A DNA stretch of 64,000 bases from Myxococcus stipitatus (GCF_038561935.1 NZ_CP102770.1:2046001-2110000), one strand, 5' to 3'; counted from the stretch's first letter, positions 52,876-62,461 are shown. Made by a program: numbers and translations. The notes: generated from the sequence alone by a model not told the origin.

Positions 52876-53332
52876 CGACCTCACCCACTTCTTCGAGCAC
52901 CAGCGTGACCCGGAAGCGCTGCGCATGGCCGCGTTTCCAGCGCGAGAGCGCGATGCCTTCATGACTCACTGGCACACGAGGGTCCTGCGTCCGGAGCACG
53001 TCACGCGGACCATCGTCGTGGGCGGGAAGGTGGTCGGGTACATCGGCAGCTGGTCGCAGGACGGCAAGCGCCTCGTGGCCTACTGGGTGGGGCGAGAGCA
53101 CTGGGGCCAGGGCATCGCGACGCGAGCGCTCTCGGAGTTCCTGGTCCATGAGCCCATTCGCCCGCTCCATGCGTGGGTCGCGGTCCACAACGTCGGCTCG
53201 GTCCGCGTCCTCGCGAAGTGTGGCTTTCGCGAGGTGCCCCACGAGAGCGAGCCGTCCGAAGACGGCGTGGCCGAGGTCCTCATGATGCTGGGGACGGAAC
53301 AGGCCGAGCCCGACTCGCCCCCCGCGGGCTGA
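52850..53332 (+). CDS. GNAT-family acetyltransferase (RimJ/RimL type)
   Basis: 160 residues from the ATG at 52850 with GGAG nine bases upstream, overlapping the monooxygenase end by 26 bases. Opens MILREVTDDDL; acetyl-CoA loop YWVGREHWGQGIATRAL, then NVGSVRVLAKCGFRE, the classic RimJ/L-like ending. The overlap suggests co-expression with the monooxygenase, as in drug-modifying or self-protection pairs (inferred). Confidence 0.92.
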   Translation: MILREVTDDDLTHFFEHQRDPEALRMAAFPARERDAFMTHWHTRVLRPEHVTRTIVVGGKVVGYIGSWSQDGKRLVAYWVGREHWGQGIATRALSEFLVHEPIRPLHAWVAVHNVGSVRVLAKCGFREVPHESEPSEDGVAEVLMMLGTEQAEPDSPPAG

Positions 53333-53358
53333 GCGGGCGCCGCGCCTCGGGCCTGGTG

Positions 53359-53940
53359 TCAGAGGCCCGAGGTGGGCATCACGGAGGACAGGTTCACCAG
53401 CGCGTCCCTCCGGCTCCCGTGCCTGGCGAAGTCCTGCACGCTCCGGGCGAGCGTGGCGGCCAGCAGGCCCAGCAAAGGCAGATGCGCGCCTCCCTCGCAG
53501 GTGGCCTGTCCGACGGCCTCCTCGGCGTCGGGCGTGAATCGCTCATCCCAGCGCACGAGGCCGAAGGTGCCATCCGCGCTCACCGCGCCATGGAGCAGCG
53601 GCTTGCCGGCCCGGCGCGCGAACTCACTCAGCAGCATGCGGCTGTCCTGGTTGTCGAAGCAGTCGACCAGGAGGTCCGCGCTTCCACACAGCGCCGCCAC
53701 GTTGTCGCGCGTGACGCGCACGCCGAACGACTCCGTCTTCACGCCGTGCAGGTTGAGGAACTGGAGCTTGAGCGCCTCGGCCTTGTTCTTCCCCACCGAG
53801 GGCTTCACGTAGGCCTGCGCGAGCAGGTTCTTGGACTCCACCCGGTCGAAGTCGATGAACACCAGCGACGCCTCCAGGTTGCGGCACAGCACCGCGGCCT
53901 GCGAGCCGATGGCCCCGACCCCACAAAAGACGATGCGCAT
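53359..53940 (-). CDS. ThiF/E1-like adenylyltransferase
   Basis: 193 residues. ATP loop VFCGVGAIGSQ (GxGxxG), then FIDFDRVESKNLLAQ, where E1/ThiF proteins normally have NLxRQ and here have NLLAQ, so the conserved arginine is alanine. The acid motif LLVDCFDNQDSR is present, and a cysteine in GQATCEGGAHLP could carry the thioester. Short for an E1, and close in size to PRTRC-type ThiF proteins. Preceded by the 82-residue gene 8 bases away on the same strand, so the two are probably co-translated. Confidence 0.85.
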   Translation of the reverse strand: MRIVFCGVGAIGSQAAVLCRNLEASLVFIDFDRVESKNLLAQAYVKPSVGKNKAEALKLQFLNLHGVKTESFGVRVTRDNVAALCGSADLLVDCFDNQDSRMLLSEFARRAGKPLLHGAVSADGTFGLVRWDERFTPDAEEAVGQATCEGGAHLPLLGLLAATLARSVQDFARHGSRRDALVNLSSVMPTSGL

Positions 53941-53948
53941 GACTCACC

Positions 53949-54197
53949 TCACCGGGCGCCGAACGGGACCTTGGGGCGCAGGTAGATGCGGTCCTCGCCC
54001 CGGGGGCCGCGGAACCGGTCGACCACGAAGGAGTGAAAGGCGTCGTGGCTCAGGCCGGACAGGTGCATGCCCGGGACGCCACCGGAGCGGACGAGCTCCG
54101 TGGCGATGCGGCGCACGTCGTCGTCCGTCATCGGGCGCTCCAGCTCCACCGGCACGTCCGCGGACATCCCGTCATAGGTGATGTTGAGCGTCGCCAT
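53949..54197 (-). CDS. Small possible ubiquitin-like (PRTRC-C-like) protein
   Basis: 82 residues. NITYDGMSADVPVELERPM then DDDVRRIATELVRSGGV, a strand-strand-helix start that fits a beta-grasp (ubiquitin-like) fold, and a final strand before the end KVPFGAR. The short PRTRC protein C has a similar layout. It ends Gly-Ala-Arg, so a peptidase could expose a glycine. The identity rests on size, layout and the ThiF gene 8 bases downstream, not on a clear motif. Confidence 0.6.
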   Translation of the reverse strand: MATLNITYDGMSADVPVELERPMTDDDVRRIATELVRSGGVPGMHLSGLSHDAFHSFVVDRFRGPRGEDRIYLRPKVPFGAR

Positions 54198-54320
54198 GTC
54201 GTTGCCTCCTCAAAGGGCCCGTGACGGGACGCGGAGTGCGGCCGCAGGGCTGCTCGCGGGACGCCTCCTGACCGGGCTTCCTGACCGGCGACGACGGGGA
54301 ATGCGGGGGGCCTGGAAAGA

Positions 54321-54360
54321 CGAGGGCCGGGCTCCGCCTGGTGACGGAGTCCGGCCCTCG
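54321..54360 (-). terminator. Terminator downstream of the S8 peptidase
   Basis: CGAGGGCCGG...CTCCG pairs with CGGAG...CCGGCCCTCG: a 16-bp stem with one mismatch around CCTGGTGA. On the - strand it is followed by TCTTTCC. It is placed 41 bases after the S8 peptidase stop. Confidence 0.7.
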
Positions 54361-54401
54361 GTGGCCGCGAGGGGGAGGGTCCTCGCGGCCGGACGCTGAC
54401 G

Positions 54402-55694
54402 TCAATGCTGTGCGGCGGAGGGAGCCGGCTGCTCGGGAGGCTCCGTGCTCACGGTGGGCAGCACCGGCACGGCGCCGATGAAGCCCGAGTAGGCCATGCG
54501 GTTGGGCGAGCACTCACCCGGGCTGCGCACCTTGTCGGGGGTGGCGTTCTCGAACAGGGCCGCGGCGACGGCTTCTGGGGACGCGGAGGGGTTCAGCTCC
54601 AGCCAGAGCGCCGCCACACCCGCCACGTGCGGCGAGGCCATGGACGTGCCGCTCTGCTCACGCGTCTCCTTGTCGTTGTAGTGCCACGCGGAGGTGATCT
54701 GGTTGCCGGGCGCGAAGACGTCCACGCAGTCGCCGTAGTTGGAGAAGTGGGTGCGCTTGTCCCTGGTGTCGGTGGCGGCCACGGTGATGGCCTCCAGCGT
54801 CCGGGCCGGCGTGTGCTTGCACGCATCCGTGGACTCATTGCCCGCGGCGACGACGTACGTGACACCCGAGGCGATGGAGCGGCGGACCGCGTCGTCCGTC
54901 GCCTGGTCCGGGTCTCCGCCCAGGCTCATGTTGGCCACGGCGGGGGACTGGTGGTTCTTCGTCACCCAGTCGATGCCCGCGATGACACCCGAGGAGGAGC
55001 CGGAGCCGTTGCAGCCCAGCACCCGGACGGAGTGCACCTGGGCGTTCTTGGCCAGGCCATACGTCTTTCCCGCCACCGTGCCCGCCACGTGCGTCCCATG
55101 GCCATGGCAATCATTGCCCTTCATGCTGTCGCCAATGGCGTCGAAGCCGACGGAGGCGCGCCCCTCGAACTCGCGATGGGAGAAGCGCACGCCCGTGTCG
55201 AGGATGTAGACGTGCACCCCCAGGCCCGTGGCGTTGTACATGTAGAGTTTGTCCAAGGGCAGGTTCCGCTGGTCCACCCGGTCGATGCCCCAGGTGGGAC
55301 GCGGCTGGCTCTCGAGGACGGACATCACGCCATCCTCCTGGACGTAGGCGACGGCGGGGTCCGCGGAGAGCGCTCGGGCCTGCTCCTCGGTCATCCGGGT
55401 GGCGAAGCCTCGCAGCGCATGCTCGTACAGCGCGAAGGTGTCACCTCCGTACTTCGCGGTGAGGCTCTCTGTCGCCTCGCTGACAGCCATCGGTTGCAGC
55501 CCGGCCTCGGGTGCCTTGAGGACCACCACGTACTGTCCTGGCACCTTCTTCTTCACGGAGAGGAACTTCTCCGTGGGCCGCGCGAGCAGCGCGGCGGTGG
55601 TGCTCGGGTCCCGGCAGACAGTCCGGCTCGAACATGCGCCCAACAGCGCCAAGCCACCCAGGGCAAGGGTCAGCTTTGTCATCCGTCGATTCAT
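54402..55694 (-). CDS. Subtilisin-like S8 serine peptidase lipoprotein
   Basis: 430 residues. Signal [12 protein letters not shown] with lipobox. Residues 50-120 resemble an I9 pro-domain ([15 protein letters not shown]). Catalytic triad: [11 protein letters not shown] (Asp), [12 protein letters not shown] (His) and [16 protein letters not shown] (Ser), with oxyanion Asn in [10 protein letters not shown]. Proteinase K/aqualysin-type. The long proline/threonine-rich end is a linker or tail. Probably secreted or anchored to the surface and self-processing. Confidence 0.95.
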   Translation of the reverse strand: MNRRMTKLTLALGGLALLGACSSRTVCRDPSTTAALLARPTEKFLSVKKKVPGQYVVVLKAPEAGLQPMAVSEATESLTAKYGGDTFALYEHALRGFATRMTEEQARALSADPAVAYVQEDGVMSVLESQPRPTWGIDRVDQRNLPLDKLYMYNATGLGVHVYILDTGVRFSHREFEGRASVGFDAIGDSMKGNDCHGHGTHVAGTVAGKTYGLAKNAQVHSVRVLGCNGSGSSSGVIAGIDWVTKNHQSPAVANMSLGGDPDQATDDAVRRSIASGVTYVVAAGNESTDACKHTPARTLEAITVAATDTRDKRTHFSNYGDCVDVFAPGNQITSAWHYNDKETREQSGTSMASPHVAGVAALWLELNPSASPEAVAAALFENATPDKVRSPGECSPNRMAYSGFIGAVPVLPTVSTEPPEQPAPSAAQH

Positions 55695-55834
55695 GTTTCA
55701 TTCCCCCGGTGCTCGGTTACCCTGAATGATACGAATCGACATTAAAAACGGCTTATTCCTGATTTTGCCCCGAGGGATGAGACAGCGGTTCGTCATTGAA
55801 CGAAGACAGGCCCGCCGACATGCAGGCCCATGCC

Positions 55835-56941
55835 CTACCAGGGGCGCGCCGTGGTTCCCCACCAGTACAGCGCGGCCTCGAGTGGGTGTTGGTGTGGCTT
55901 TTCGAGCATGGGACGAATGCCCATCTCCCGCGCGGAGTTCACCAGGTCCCGATGCCAGGATTGATAGTCATTGGACAGGTGGGTGGCGGCCAGGGCCAGG
56001 GTGCTGGCGCCCACGGAGTAGCCGCCATGCATGAGCGGGCCGCTCGCGGAGTCCTCGGGTCCGTCCACGCCGCGAGGCCACTCCCGGCACGCGGCGAAGG
56101 GGAGCAGGTCTCCTCCGGGGCGGTCGCAGTAGCCCTCCACCAGTGTGGTGGTGAACGTTGACGCGGTGGGGTGTGAGCCCAGGGCGAGAAAGGCCCCGGT
56201 CCACGCGAGGGTGGTGGCGCGGGGTGTCGGCTCCACGGGGTGGCCCTGTGCGTTGACGCGGGTGGGAAAGCCCGTGGGGAGGGCCGCCAGCTCGGCGAGC
56301 TTCGCGGTGAGCTTTTCCCCCATCGCCCGTGATGAGTCATTGCCGCGAAGTCGTCCGTGGAGCAGGAGTCCCGCCGCGGCGGGGGCGCTGTCACAGGGCC
56401 AGATGGACCGGGTGAAGGAGGGGCGCAGGAGCTGCCGCGAGAGGGCGCTCTCGAGACTCGCGGCCAGGGCGTCGAAGAGCGCGGTGGACTCCGCGTCCGC
56501 CATCCCCGCGCGCTCCATCCCCGCGAGCATCAACAGGACATAGCCCCGGTAGAGGACGCTGTCGGGAAGGGTGTGACGCAGCACGCGGGTGGTGGGGCCC
56601 TTCATGAAGGGGCCGCGTCCTCGGGTCAGCGCATCCTCGAGCAGCGCCTTCAAGCGCCGTGGTGACTCCGGCGGGGGCGTTCCCTCGAGGGCGAGCTGGA
56701 CGAGGATGAACGAGAGGTGCGCATCACACAGGAGCTGCGACTCGACGAAGCGGCGGTTCGAGTCCCCCAGCAGCCGAGGCGCGCAGCCACCTCCCAGAAT
56801 CCGCCGCTCCAGCTTCTCCAGGGACTGGGGCGTGGGGGCCAGCGAGGCGGAGCGTGCCTCTTGCGCGACAGCGGGCGCACCGAGTCCGCCCACGAGCAGG
56901 GCCAGCAGTGGCGACAGGAGGCGGGGGGGCGCACGGAGCAT
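55835..56941 (-). CDS. Secreted helical protein, possible (alpha/alpha)6 fold
   Basis: 368 residues with signal LLSPLLALLVGGLGAPAVAQ. Repeating helical hairpins such as LRHTLPDSVLYRGYVLLMLAG, SAPAAAGLLLHGRLRG, and GPLMHGGYSVGASTLALAATHL suggest an alpha/alpha-toroid (glycosidase or linalool-dehydratase-like). No catalytic acid can be named. Located between the S8 peptidase and an anchored protein on the same strand. Confidence 0.65.
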   Translation of the reverse strand: MLRAPPRLLSPLLALLVGGLGAPAVAQEARSASLAPTPQSLEKLERRILGGGCAPRLLGDSNRRFVESQLLCDAHLSFILVQLALEGTPPPESPRRLKALLEDALTRGRGPFMKGPTTRVLRHTLPDSVLYRGYVLLMLAGMERAGMADAESTALFDALAASLESALSRQLLRPSFTRSIWPCDSAPAAAGLLLHGRLRGNDSSRAMGEKLTAKLAELAALPTGFPTRVNAQGHPVEPTPRATTLAWTGAFLALGSHPTASTFTTTLVEGYCDRPGGDLLPFAACREWPRGVDGPEDSASGPLMHGGYSVGASTLALAATHLSNDYQSWHRDLVNSAREMGIRPMLEKPHQHPLEAALYWWGTTARPW

Positions 56942-57041
56942 GGGGCCTGGAACAGCAGCACAGGCCCGGGCCCCGGGAGGTCGCGTCGCGCCCGGTGGTC
57001 GCCGGCCCGGTGGGAGTGGTCGTTCCCACCGGGTGGGCGGC

Positions 57042-58400
57042 TCACGGCGTCTCGCGTTGCGCCTTCAGGTCGTTGAAGCGTCCCTCCCGCTCGAGGCGCC
57101 AGAGGTCTTCATCGGTGACGAAGGTCTGCCCCAGCAGCTCGCGTGCGCGTTTGACCTTGGCGAGCAGGAGCGGGTCCGTGACGGGCTGGCTGTTCTCCCG
57201 GGTGGGTCGAGGGGGTGGCCGCATCACCGAGAAGGTTCCTCGCGCGGGGTGCCCATCCGCGGTCTTCCCCTCCAGCATGTACGTGACATGCGACACCCCG
57301 GGGTCGGCGCGCGTGTCCAGGGAGACGGGAATGTCCACACCGGCGCCTTCCGGGATGAGGGTGACACCCAGGCTCACGGTGTCCGAGTCCTCGGGCAGGG
57401 GCGGGGCCTCGGGGTCGGGCGTCCGGGTGCGCAGGGCCGTCACGCGCTCCAGCCGCACGGGGCCCTTCCAGCGGTGCGACACGCGGAAGGTCTGCCGCAC
57501 CACGCCCTGGGCATCTTCCGAGGGGAAGCGAGGCGTGCCCACCGCCAGCAGGGTGACGATGCCCTTCTTGTCGAAGTTCTCGAACGTGGTGTCCAGGAGC
57601 TGGAGCGAGGAGCGGCCCACGGCCTTCTTGCCAGAGGCATCGGACACCTCCACCCGGACGAGGTGCTGCGAGTACATGGCCCGAGGGCGCGCCGGGTCGG
57701 GGCTCAGGCTCCGCGTCACGATGGGGGTCTGGGTCGTGACGGGAGGCTGGCCATCGAAGGTCCAGACGAACTTCACGGGGACGAACGCGGCCCGCGAGGC
57801 GGCGTCCTTGCGGGGGCGTTCGAGAATCCGCGCGAGGAACTCGTACTCCTCCTCGGTGTTGGGGACCCGGCGGGAGAAGACCTCGACGAGGCGCTCCGGC
57901 TCGCAGTCCTTCACGGTGTACGCGGGGACGCGCACGGTGGTGGAGATGTTGTTCTTCCCGAACACCGTCACGGTGGGCAGCTCGTAGGAGCCGTCGGCCT
58001 CCCGCCAGACGCGCAGGGGGACGCGCATGCCCGTGCCCGCGCCGATGGTGGTGTGGAGGTAGGCATCATTGCCGTCGGGAGAGTGGGCTCGGACGCTGAC
58101 GAGGTTGTCCTCGCCGGAGCAGACCTCCCGCTTCTCCACGCTCACCTCGTCGATGATGGGCGCGGGCGTGGGAGGCGGCGTGGGCCTGATGGCGCGCGCG
58201 GCTCCGGTGGGGAGCACCGGAGCGGCCTGGACCGTCGTGGACGGAGGGCTGCTCTCCGCGGCGGAGGGCGGCGCGGCTGCGGGAGGAGGCGAGGACTCCA
58301 GGTCCAGCGAGAGGAGGACGCCGGCCACCAGGGCGGCGATTCCAAGGCCGAGCATGAAGGTCAGTCGCCGTCGCCACCAGGGCGGTTCCGGGGTCATCAT
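57042..58400 (-). CDS. Membrane-anchored protein with Ig-like modules, function unknown
   Basis: 452 residues. Short cytoplasmic start, one membrane helix (LTFMLGLGIAALVAGVLLSL), a 45-residue Pro/Ala-rich linker, then beta-rich modules (NLVSVRAHSPDG, FVWTFDGQPPVTTQTP, VRVEVSDASG). A charged C-terminal helix LLAKVKRARELLG ends the protein. 37 bases separate it from the upstream 344-residue gene, so they are likely one operon. Confidence 0.72.
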   Translation of the reverse strand: MMTPEPPWWRRRLTFMLGLGIAALVAGVLLSLDLESSPPPAAAPPSAAESSPPSTTVQAAPVLPTGAARAIRPTPPPTPAPIIDEVSVEKREVCSGEDNLVSVRAHSPDGNDAYLHTTIGAGTGMRVPLRVWREADGSYELPTVTVFGKNNISTTVRVPAYTVKDCEPERLVEVFSRRVPNTEEEYEFLARILERPRKDAASRAAFVPVKFVWTFDGQPPVTTQTPIVTRSLSPDPARPRAMYSQHLVRVEVSDASGKKAVGRSSLQLLDTTFENFDKKGIVTLLAVGTPRFPSEDAQGVVRQTFRVSHRWKGPVRLERVTALRTRTPDPEAPPLPEDSDTVSLGVTLIPEGAGVDIPVSLDTRADPGVSHVTYMLEGKTADGHPARGTFSVMRPPPRPTRENSQPVTDPLLLAKVKRARELLGQTFVTDEDLWRLEREGRFNDLKAQRETP

Positions 58401-58437
58401 CCGAGGTCTCCTGGGCGTTCAACCTGGGTGTGTGGGG

Positions 58438-59472
58438 TTACTGCCAGCAGCCGTAGACGTTGCCGCCGGAGTTCCACTGGAGCTGGTGGGAGTAGTCGCC
58501 GGCCCACAGGGTGGTGTTGACGGGGTGCACGCTCCAGCCGCCAATCCGGTCCGGGCTGATGGAGGTGGCGGTGGTGTTGGGGTCGTCGCGAACGCGCTTC
58601 CAGATGACGCTGCTGCTCGTGTCACAGCGATTGGCGGCCATGCAGTTGGCCACCTGGTTGCCGGCGTTCGTGCACACGTTCCAGAAGATGGGGCAGATGA
58701 TGCTCAGCGCGGCGTTCTCGAACCAGCCGAGGGACGCCTTGCACTGGCCATGGACACCCCAGTGCACCGCGTTGGAGGCATTGGCGATGACCTCATGCGG
58801 ATAGGTGTATTCGGTGACGACGCCCTTGCCCGCGTAGACGTGTGCGTAGGCGAGGAAGGTGGAGCACACCATGCCGTTGTTGGCCGCGCCACCCGGGATG
58901 TGGTGGGCCGTCTCCAGGTCCTTGTACTGATACAGGGAATAGGGCACGCGCTCGCCGTTCCACAGGGGGCGGTCGATGAGCTGGGTGTTGTCCGCGCGGG
59001 AGACGTCGGAGACGTACGCGTGATTGAACCAGAGGTTGTCCGCGATGCTGGCCGCGCCGGCCGCGTCACCCAGCTGCCACGCCGTCCACTCCGGCCCTCC
59101 CTGGCCATTGTCGTCGTAGTAGTAGTGGTAGGCGCCGCCCTGGTTGATCTGCTCCAGACCTGGATAGCCGTACTGGAGCTGACCCGCGTTGAGCGGTGTG
59201 CCACAGACCTTGGGCCAGTCATTCTGGCTCGGGTCCGTCATGGTGGCGTGGGTCACTCCTCCCGTCGGGCCATGTGAGAGCATGGAGTGGGTGCGGAACT
59301 CGCCAATGGCATCAATCACGTCGCGGATGGGGCCATCCTCGCTCCGGCTGAACACCACCGCGCCGTTGGGCGCATTCCATCCGGCGGACGTGTAGCCACA
59401 TTCAGAAGCCGTGGCGGGAAGGGCGACCGCGACCGCGGACACCGCGAGACAGCCTGTGAGGACTCGACGCAT
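58438..59472 (-). CDS. Secreted protein with a possible YiiX-like permuted NlpC/P60 fold
   Basis: 344 residues with a signal peptide VLTGCLAVSAVAVALPATAS. A histidine-bearing start RTHSMLSHGPTGGVTHATM and, about 140 residues on, NGMVCSTFLAYAHVY give the H-then-C order of the permuted papain-like (YiiX/LRAT-type) family. This is a pattern match only. It has many other cysteines. Upstream gene of the unit with the anchored protein at 57042. Confidence 0.6.
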   Translation of the reverse strand: MRRVLTGCLAVSAVAVALPATASECGYTSAGWNAPNGAVVFSRSEDGPIRDVIDAIGEFRTHSMLSHGPTGGVTHATMTDPSQNDWPKVCGTPLNAGQLQYGYPGLEQINQGGAYHYYYDDNGQGGPEWTAWQLGDAAGAASIADNLWFNHAYVSDVSRADNTQLIDRPLWNGERVPYSLYQYKDLETAHHIPGGAANNGMVCSTFLAYAHVYAGKGVVTEYTYPHEVIANASNAVHWGVHGQCKASLGWFENAALSIICPIFWNVCTNAGNQVANCMAANRCDTSSSVIWKRVRDDPNTTATSISPDRIGGWSVHPVNTTLWAGDYSHQLQWNSGGNVYGCWQ

Positions 59473-59769
59473 CAGTTACTCCCGGACATGCGGCGCTCCC
59501 TGGGTCCGGCCCCTCTGGTGACCCAGGCGTGACTTGGAAGCGGTCCTTGGGAGCGGATTCACCGGCGCCTGGGCGCGCTCAGGGTACGCATGGGGTCTCG
59601 GCATTCCAGTCCGGACCTGGAGGGCAGTGAGACAGGGGACACGTGGTCAGCCCCTCGGGGAGGTGGGAGCGTTCGGTGGCACACGGTGCGGGGGCACATC
59701 GGTGTCGCGCGGGGTTGCCCGGAACAGGTGGGGCCACAGAGTCCAGGTCCGTCAGGAGGCGGGGCGCGC

Positions 59770-60471
59770 ATGGGGCTTGAGGTGGGATGGCATCGCTGGG
59801 ACGTCACGCCGAAGGAGGCGGTGGAGCTCCAGCGCGAGCTGCGGTCGAAGGTGGTGCTCCATCCGCCTCCAGGCTTGAAGGTGGAGCGCATCGCGGGCGC
59901 GGACGTGTCCACCGAGAAGGGGCGCGACACCGGCTATGGCGGCATCGTGGTGTTGGACGCGGGCTCGCTGACGCCCGTGGCGCAGGCGGGCTCGGCGGTG
60001 CCCTTGCGGTTTCCGTATGTGCCGGGGCTGTTGTCCTTCCGCGAGCTGCCCGTGGTGGCGGAGGCCTGGGCGCGGCTCGAGGTGCGGCCGGATGTGCTCA
60101 TCTTCGATGGGCACGGCATCGCGCATCCGCGGCGGCTCGGCATCGCGTGTCATGGCGGCTTGTTGTTGGGGGTGCCCTCCATCGGCTGCGCCAAGTCCTT
60201 GCTCGTCGGGAAGCACGGCCCGTTGGGCGAGGCGCGAGGCTCCACGTCCCCCATCATCCACAAGGGCGAGGTCGTGGGGATGGCGGTCCGCACGCGCAAG
60301 TCGGTGCAGCCCGTCTATGTGTCTCCGGGACACCTGATGGACCTGTCCACGGCGGTGGAGTGGGTGCTGCGGGCGAGCCCGAAGTACCGGGAGCCGGAGA
60401 CGACGCGTCACGCGCATCGGATGGTGAATGCCTTGCGGCGCGCGGACGGCGAGGCCGCGGAGCTGGAGTGA
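59770..60471 (+). CDS. nfi: Endonuclease V (deoxyinosine 3'-endonuclease)
   Basis: 233 residues from the ATG at 59770 with GGAGG upstream. The Endo V signature is clear: GADVSTEKGRDTGYGGIVVL (Asp/Glu strand), YVPGLLSFRELPVVAEAW, LIFDGHGIAHPRRLGIACH and GVAKS-type GCAKSLLVG. It cuts DNA one base 3' of deoxyinosine in repair. Stands alone on the + strand. Confidence 0.96.
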   Translation: MGLEVGWHRWDVTPKEAVELQRELRSKVVLHPPPGLKVERIAGADVSTEKGRDTGYGGIVVLDAGSLTPVAQAGSAVPLRFPYVPGLLSFRELPVVAEAWARLEVRPDVLIFDGHGIAHPRRLGIACHGGLLLGVPSIGCAKSLLVGKHGPLGEARGSTSPIIHKGEVVGMAVRTRKSVQPVYVSPGHLMDLSTAVEWVLRASPKYREPETTRHAHRMVNALRRADGEAAELE

Positions 60472-60574
60472 GGGGACGGACAGACAGCCGCCTGTCCCGC
60501 GCGCCGCCCAGTGGTGCCTCCATCGAGGGCCATGGGCACCCTGAGTTCACGACTGCACATCGGGAGGCCAGGCC

Positions 60575-61069
60575 ATGGCGGACAAGCGGGAGCAGGAGGT
60601 CCAGGACGCGCCACGCGGCACCACGCGCGAGCTGCCCATCGAGGTCCGCCGCGCGCGGAGGAGTGCGGCGCACGCGAGCCAGACCTACGCGGCCTTCCTC
60701 AAGCACCTGTGCGAGCGGGGAGGCATGTCACCCGCGGTCGCCGAGCGGGCCGCGGTGTCCGTGCTCTGCGCGGTGGAGCAGCGCATCTCCAGCGGGGAGA
60801 CACGGGACCTGGAGGCGCAGTTGCCTCGCAAGCTGTCGGAGCTGCTGCACCGCTGTGAGCGCCATGAGGCGGCGATGCCCGGCGGCTTCGGGCGCGAGGC
60901 ACTGCTCGAGCACGTGGGGGCGGACCTGTCGCTCCATCCGGACGCCGTGGCGCCCGTCGTGCGAGCGGTGCTCAACGCGGTGAGGGATCAGATCACCGAG
61001 GGCGAGGCCGAGGACGTCATGGACCAGCTCCCCGAGGACCTGAAGGAGCTGTGGCGGCGTCCGAGCTGA
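60575..61069 (+). CDS. DUF2267 protein
   Basis: 164 residues. Two copies of the family's helical unit: YAAFLKHLCERGGMSPAVAE to LEAQLPRKLSELLHRCE, then REALLEHVGADLSLHPDAVA to MDQLPEDLKELW. DUF2267 proteins are small, helical and of unknown function, often found near stress genes. Its 3' end overlaps the convergent JAMM gene by 53 bases. Confidence 0.92.
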   Translation: MADKREQEVQDAPRGTTRELPIEVRRARRSAAHASQTYAAFLKHLCERGGMSPAVAERAAVSVLCAVEQRISSGETRDLEAQLPRKLSELLHRCERHEAAMPGGFGREALLEHVGADLSLHPDAVAPVVRAVLNAVRDQITEGEAEDVMDQLPEDLKELWRRPS

Positions 61070-61433
61070 GCGACCGTCCCGCTGGGCACATCCCGGAGGC
61101 CTCGCGAAGAGGCTCCGTCCACCATGGCTCCTCGGAGACGGGGACGTCCTTCCCCTCGACGCGAGCGACCATCCCCTCCGGTGCCACGACGGAGAAGCGC
61201 GGCGCGCGTCCGAGCGCCTGCGTCAGCGCGGCCATCGTGGTCTCATCCTCGGCGGAGAAGCCCAGCGGACCCTCGGGGTGGCTGTGCGCCACCTCGACGA
61301 GCTCGTGCCGCCAGCGCCAGATGGCCTCCCACCGCTCGCGCGAGTCCGGGAGGAGGACGGGGCTGTCGGAGGCATCGCACCACAGCACCGTCTCGTCCCG
61401 ACCGATGAGCAGACACACCTCTTGCTTCGACAT
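61017..61433 (-). CDS. JAB/JAMM-type metallopeptidase
   Basis: 138 residues from the ATG at 61433 with GGAGAGG upstream. The JAMM zinc motif is complete: HSHP at residues 50-53, then S60 and D63 in GFSAEDE. JAMM proteins remove ubiquitin-like tags or trim them to a Gly end. It is the last gene of an operon with the 324-residue and TROVE-like/vWA genes. With the ThiF-like and small ubiquitin-like genes 7 kb away it would complete an activation/removal set (inference). Confidence 0.9.
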   Translation of the reverse strand: MSKQEVCLLIGRDETVLWCDASDSPVLLPDSRERWEAIWRWRHELVEVAHSHPEGPLGFSAEDETTMAALTQALGRAPRFSVVAPEGMVARVEGKDVPVSEEPWWTEPLREASGMCPAGRSLSSDAATAPSGPRGAGP

Positions 61434-61452
61434 GGCCTCTCCTCCCCTCACG

Positions 61453-62427
61453 TCACCCATGCCGGGTGACGACCAGGACCCCCGTGTCGATGGCCTCGCG
61501 GATGACGGAAGGGAGACTCTCCAACGTCACCGCGCTGTCCGCTCCCGCGAGACAGAGTCCCGCGTCGACCACCTGGAGCGTGTTCGCATCCACGATGGAG
61601 ATGAAGCGCTCCTCCATGAAGGCATACGTCACCTCCAGCTGGTTTCTGCCCAGCTGGCGATGGTTCAGCAGCCGCGCTCCCGCCCGGTGCAGCGCGGCCT
61701 CCGCGCGGGACAGGTCGTCGGGCCGTGTCCGAGACCGATGCCGGAGGTGCTCTTGCTCCACCCGCCCGCGCGCCTCGAGGACCACCGCCGCGTGGTGCTC
61801 GAGCTCCCGCCGGGCCGCGAGCGCGCGTTGATGGGCCTCGCGCTCGCGCAGCAGCGTCCGAAGACAGGCCTCCGCCTCGGCCCGCCCGCCCTCGGCGATT
61901 CCCAACACCCGGGTGCGGGCCTCCGCGGGCACGAACCAGATGCCCGACGCTCGCGAGACCACCTCCAGCAGCGCATAGCCGAAGGCCGCGCGCAGCGGCG
62001 CGCTCACGCCCTTCACCGAGGAGAGCGGCTGCCCCTCCTCCATGGCACGCCGAGCCAGGTCCTCCGCCTCGCCCTCGAACTCCACGCCGTCGAAGAGCAG
62101 CGTGCCGTCATGCCAGCGCCGCGCGCTCACGGGCGCGAGCACGGGCGGCTGCTCCTCCGGCATCAGCTCCAGGGACTCGGCCACAGCGCCCTCGCGCACC
62201 AGCCGGGTTCCCCACAGGTGGCCTCGCACGCGGGGAAGTGTGTCCAGGCCCTCGGGCCCGGCTGGCTCGCGCGCGGTGGCGTCGCGGCCTCGGAGCTCGA
62301 AGCGCCACCACCCCGGCGCGACGGGGGGGGTGACACGGAGGCGTCGCGTGGCGGTGTCCACGGTGCCGCTGCCCAGGTATGGCAGCACCACCGACTCCGT
62401 CTTGCCGAGGAACTTCCGGTAGTCCAC
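61453..62427 (-). CDS. Conserved protein of the vWA/JAMM operon, function unknown
   Basis: 324 residues from a GTG with GAGGAGG six bases upstream. Opens DYRKFLGKTESVVLPYLG, followed by a beta-rich region (PGWWRFELRGRD). The middle third (about 175-245) is a charged coiled coil (REREAHQRALAARRELEHHA). The end is a beta/alpha part with FMEERFISIVDANTLQVVD. No enzyme motif recognised. Gaps of 34 and 19 bases to its neighbours imply an operon. Confidence 0.75.
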   Translation of the reverse strand: MDYRKFLGKTESVVLPYLGSGTVDTATRRLRVTPPVAPGWWRFELRGRDATAREPAGPEGLDTLPRVRGHLWGTRLVREGAVAESLELMPEEQPPVLAPVSARRWHDGTLLFDGVEFEGEAEDLARRAMEEGQPLSSVKGVSAPLRAAFGYALLEVVSRASGIWFVPAEARTRVLGIAEGGRAEAEACLRTLLREREAHQRALAARRELEHHAAVVLEARGRVEQEHLRHRSRTRPDDLSRAEAALHRAGARLLNHRQLGRNQLEVTYAFMEERFISIVDANTLQVVDAGLCLAGADSAVTLESLPSVIREAIDTGVLVVTRHG

Positions 62428-62461
62428 GACGCCTCCTCACTTCACCGCGATGACTTCGGGT

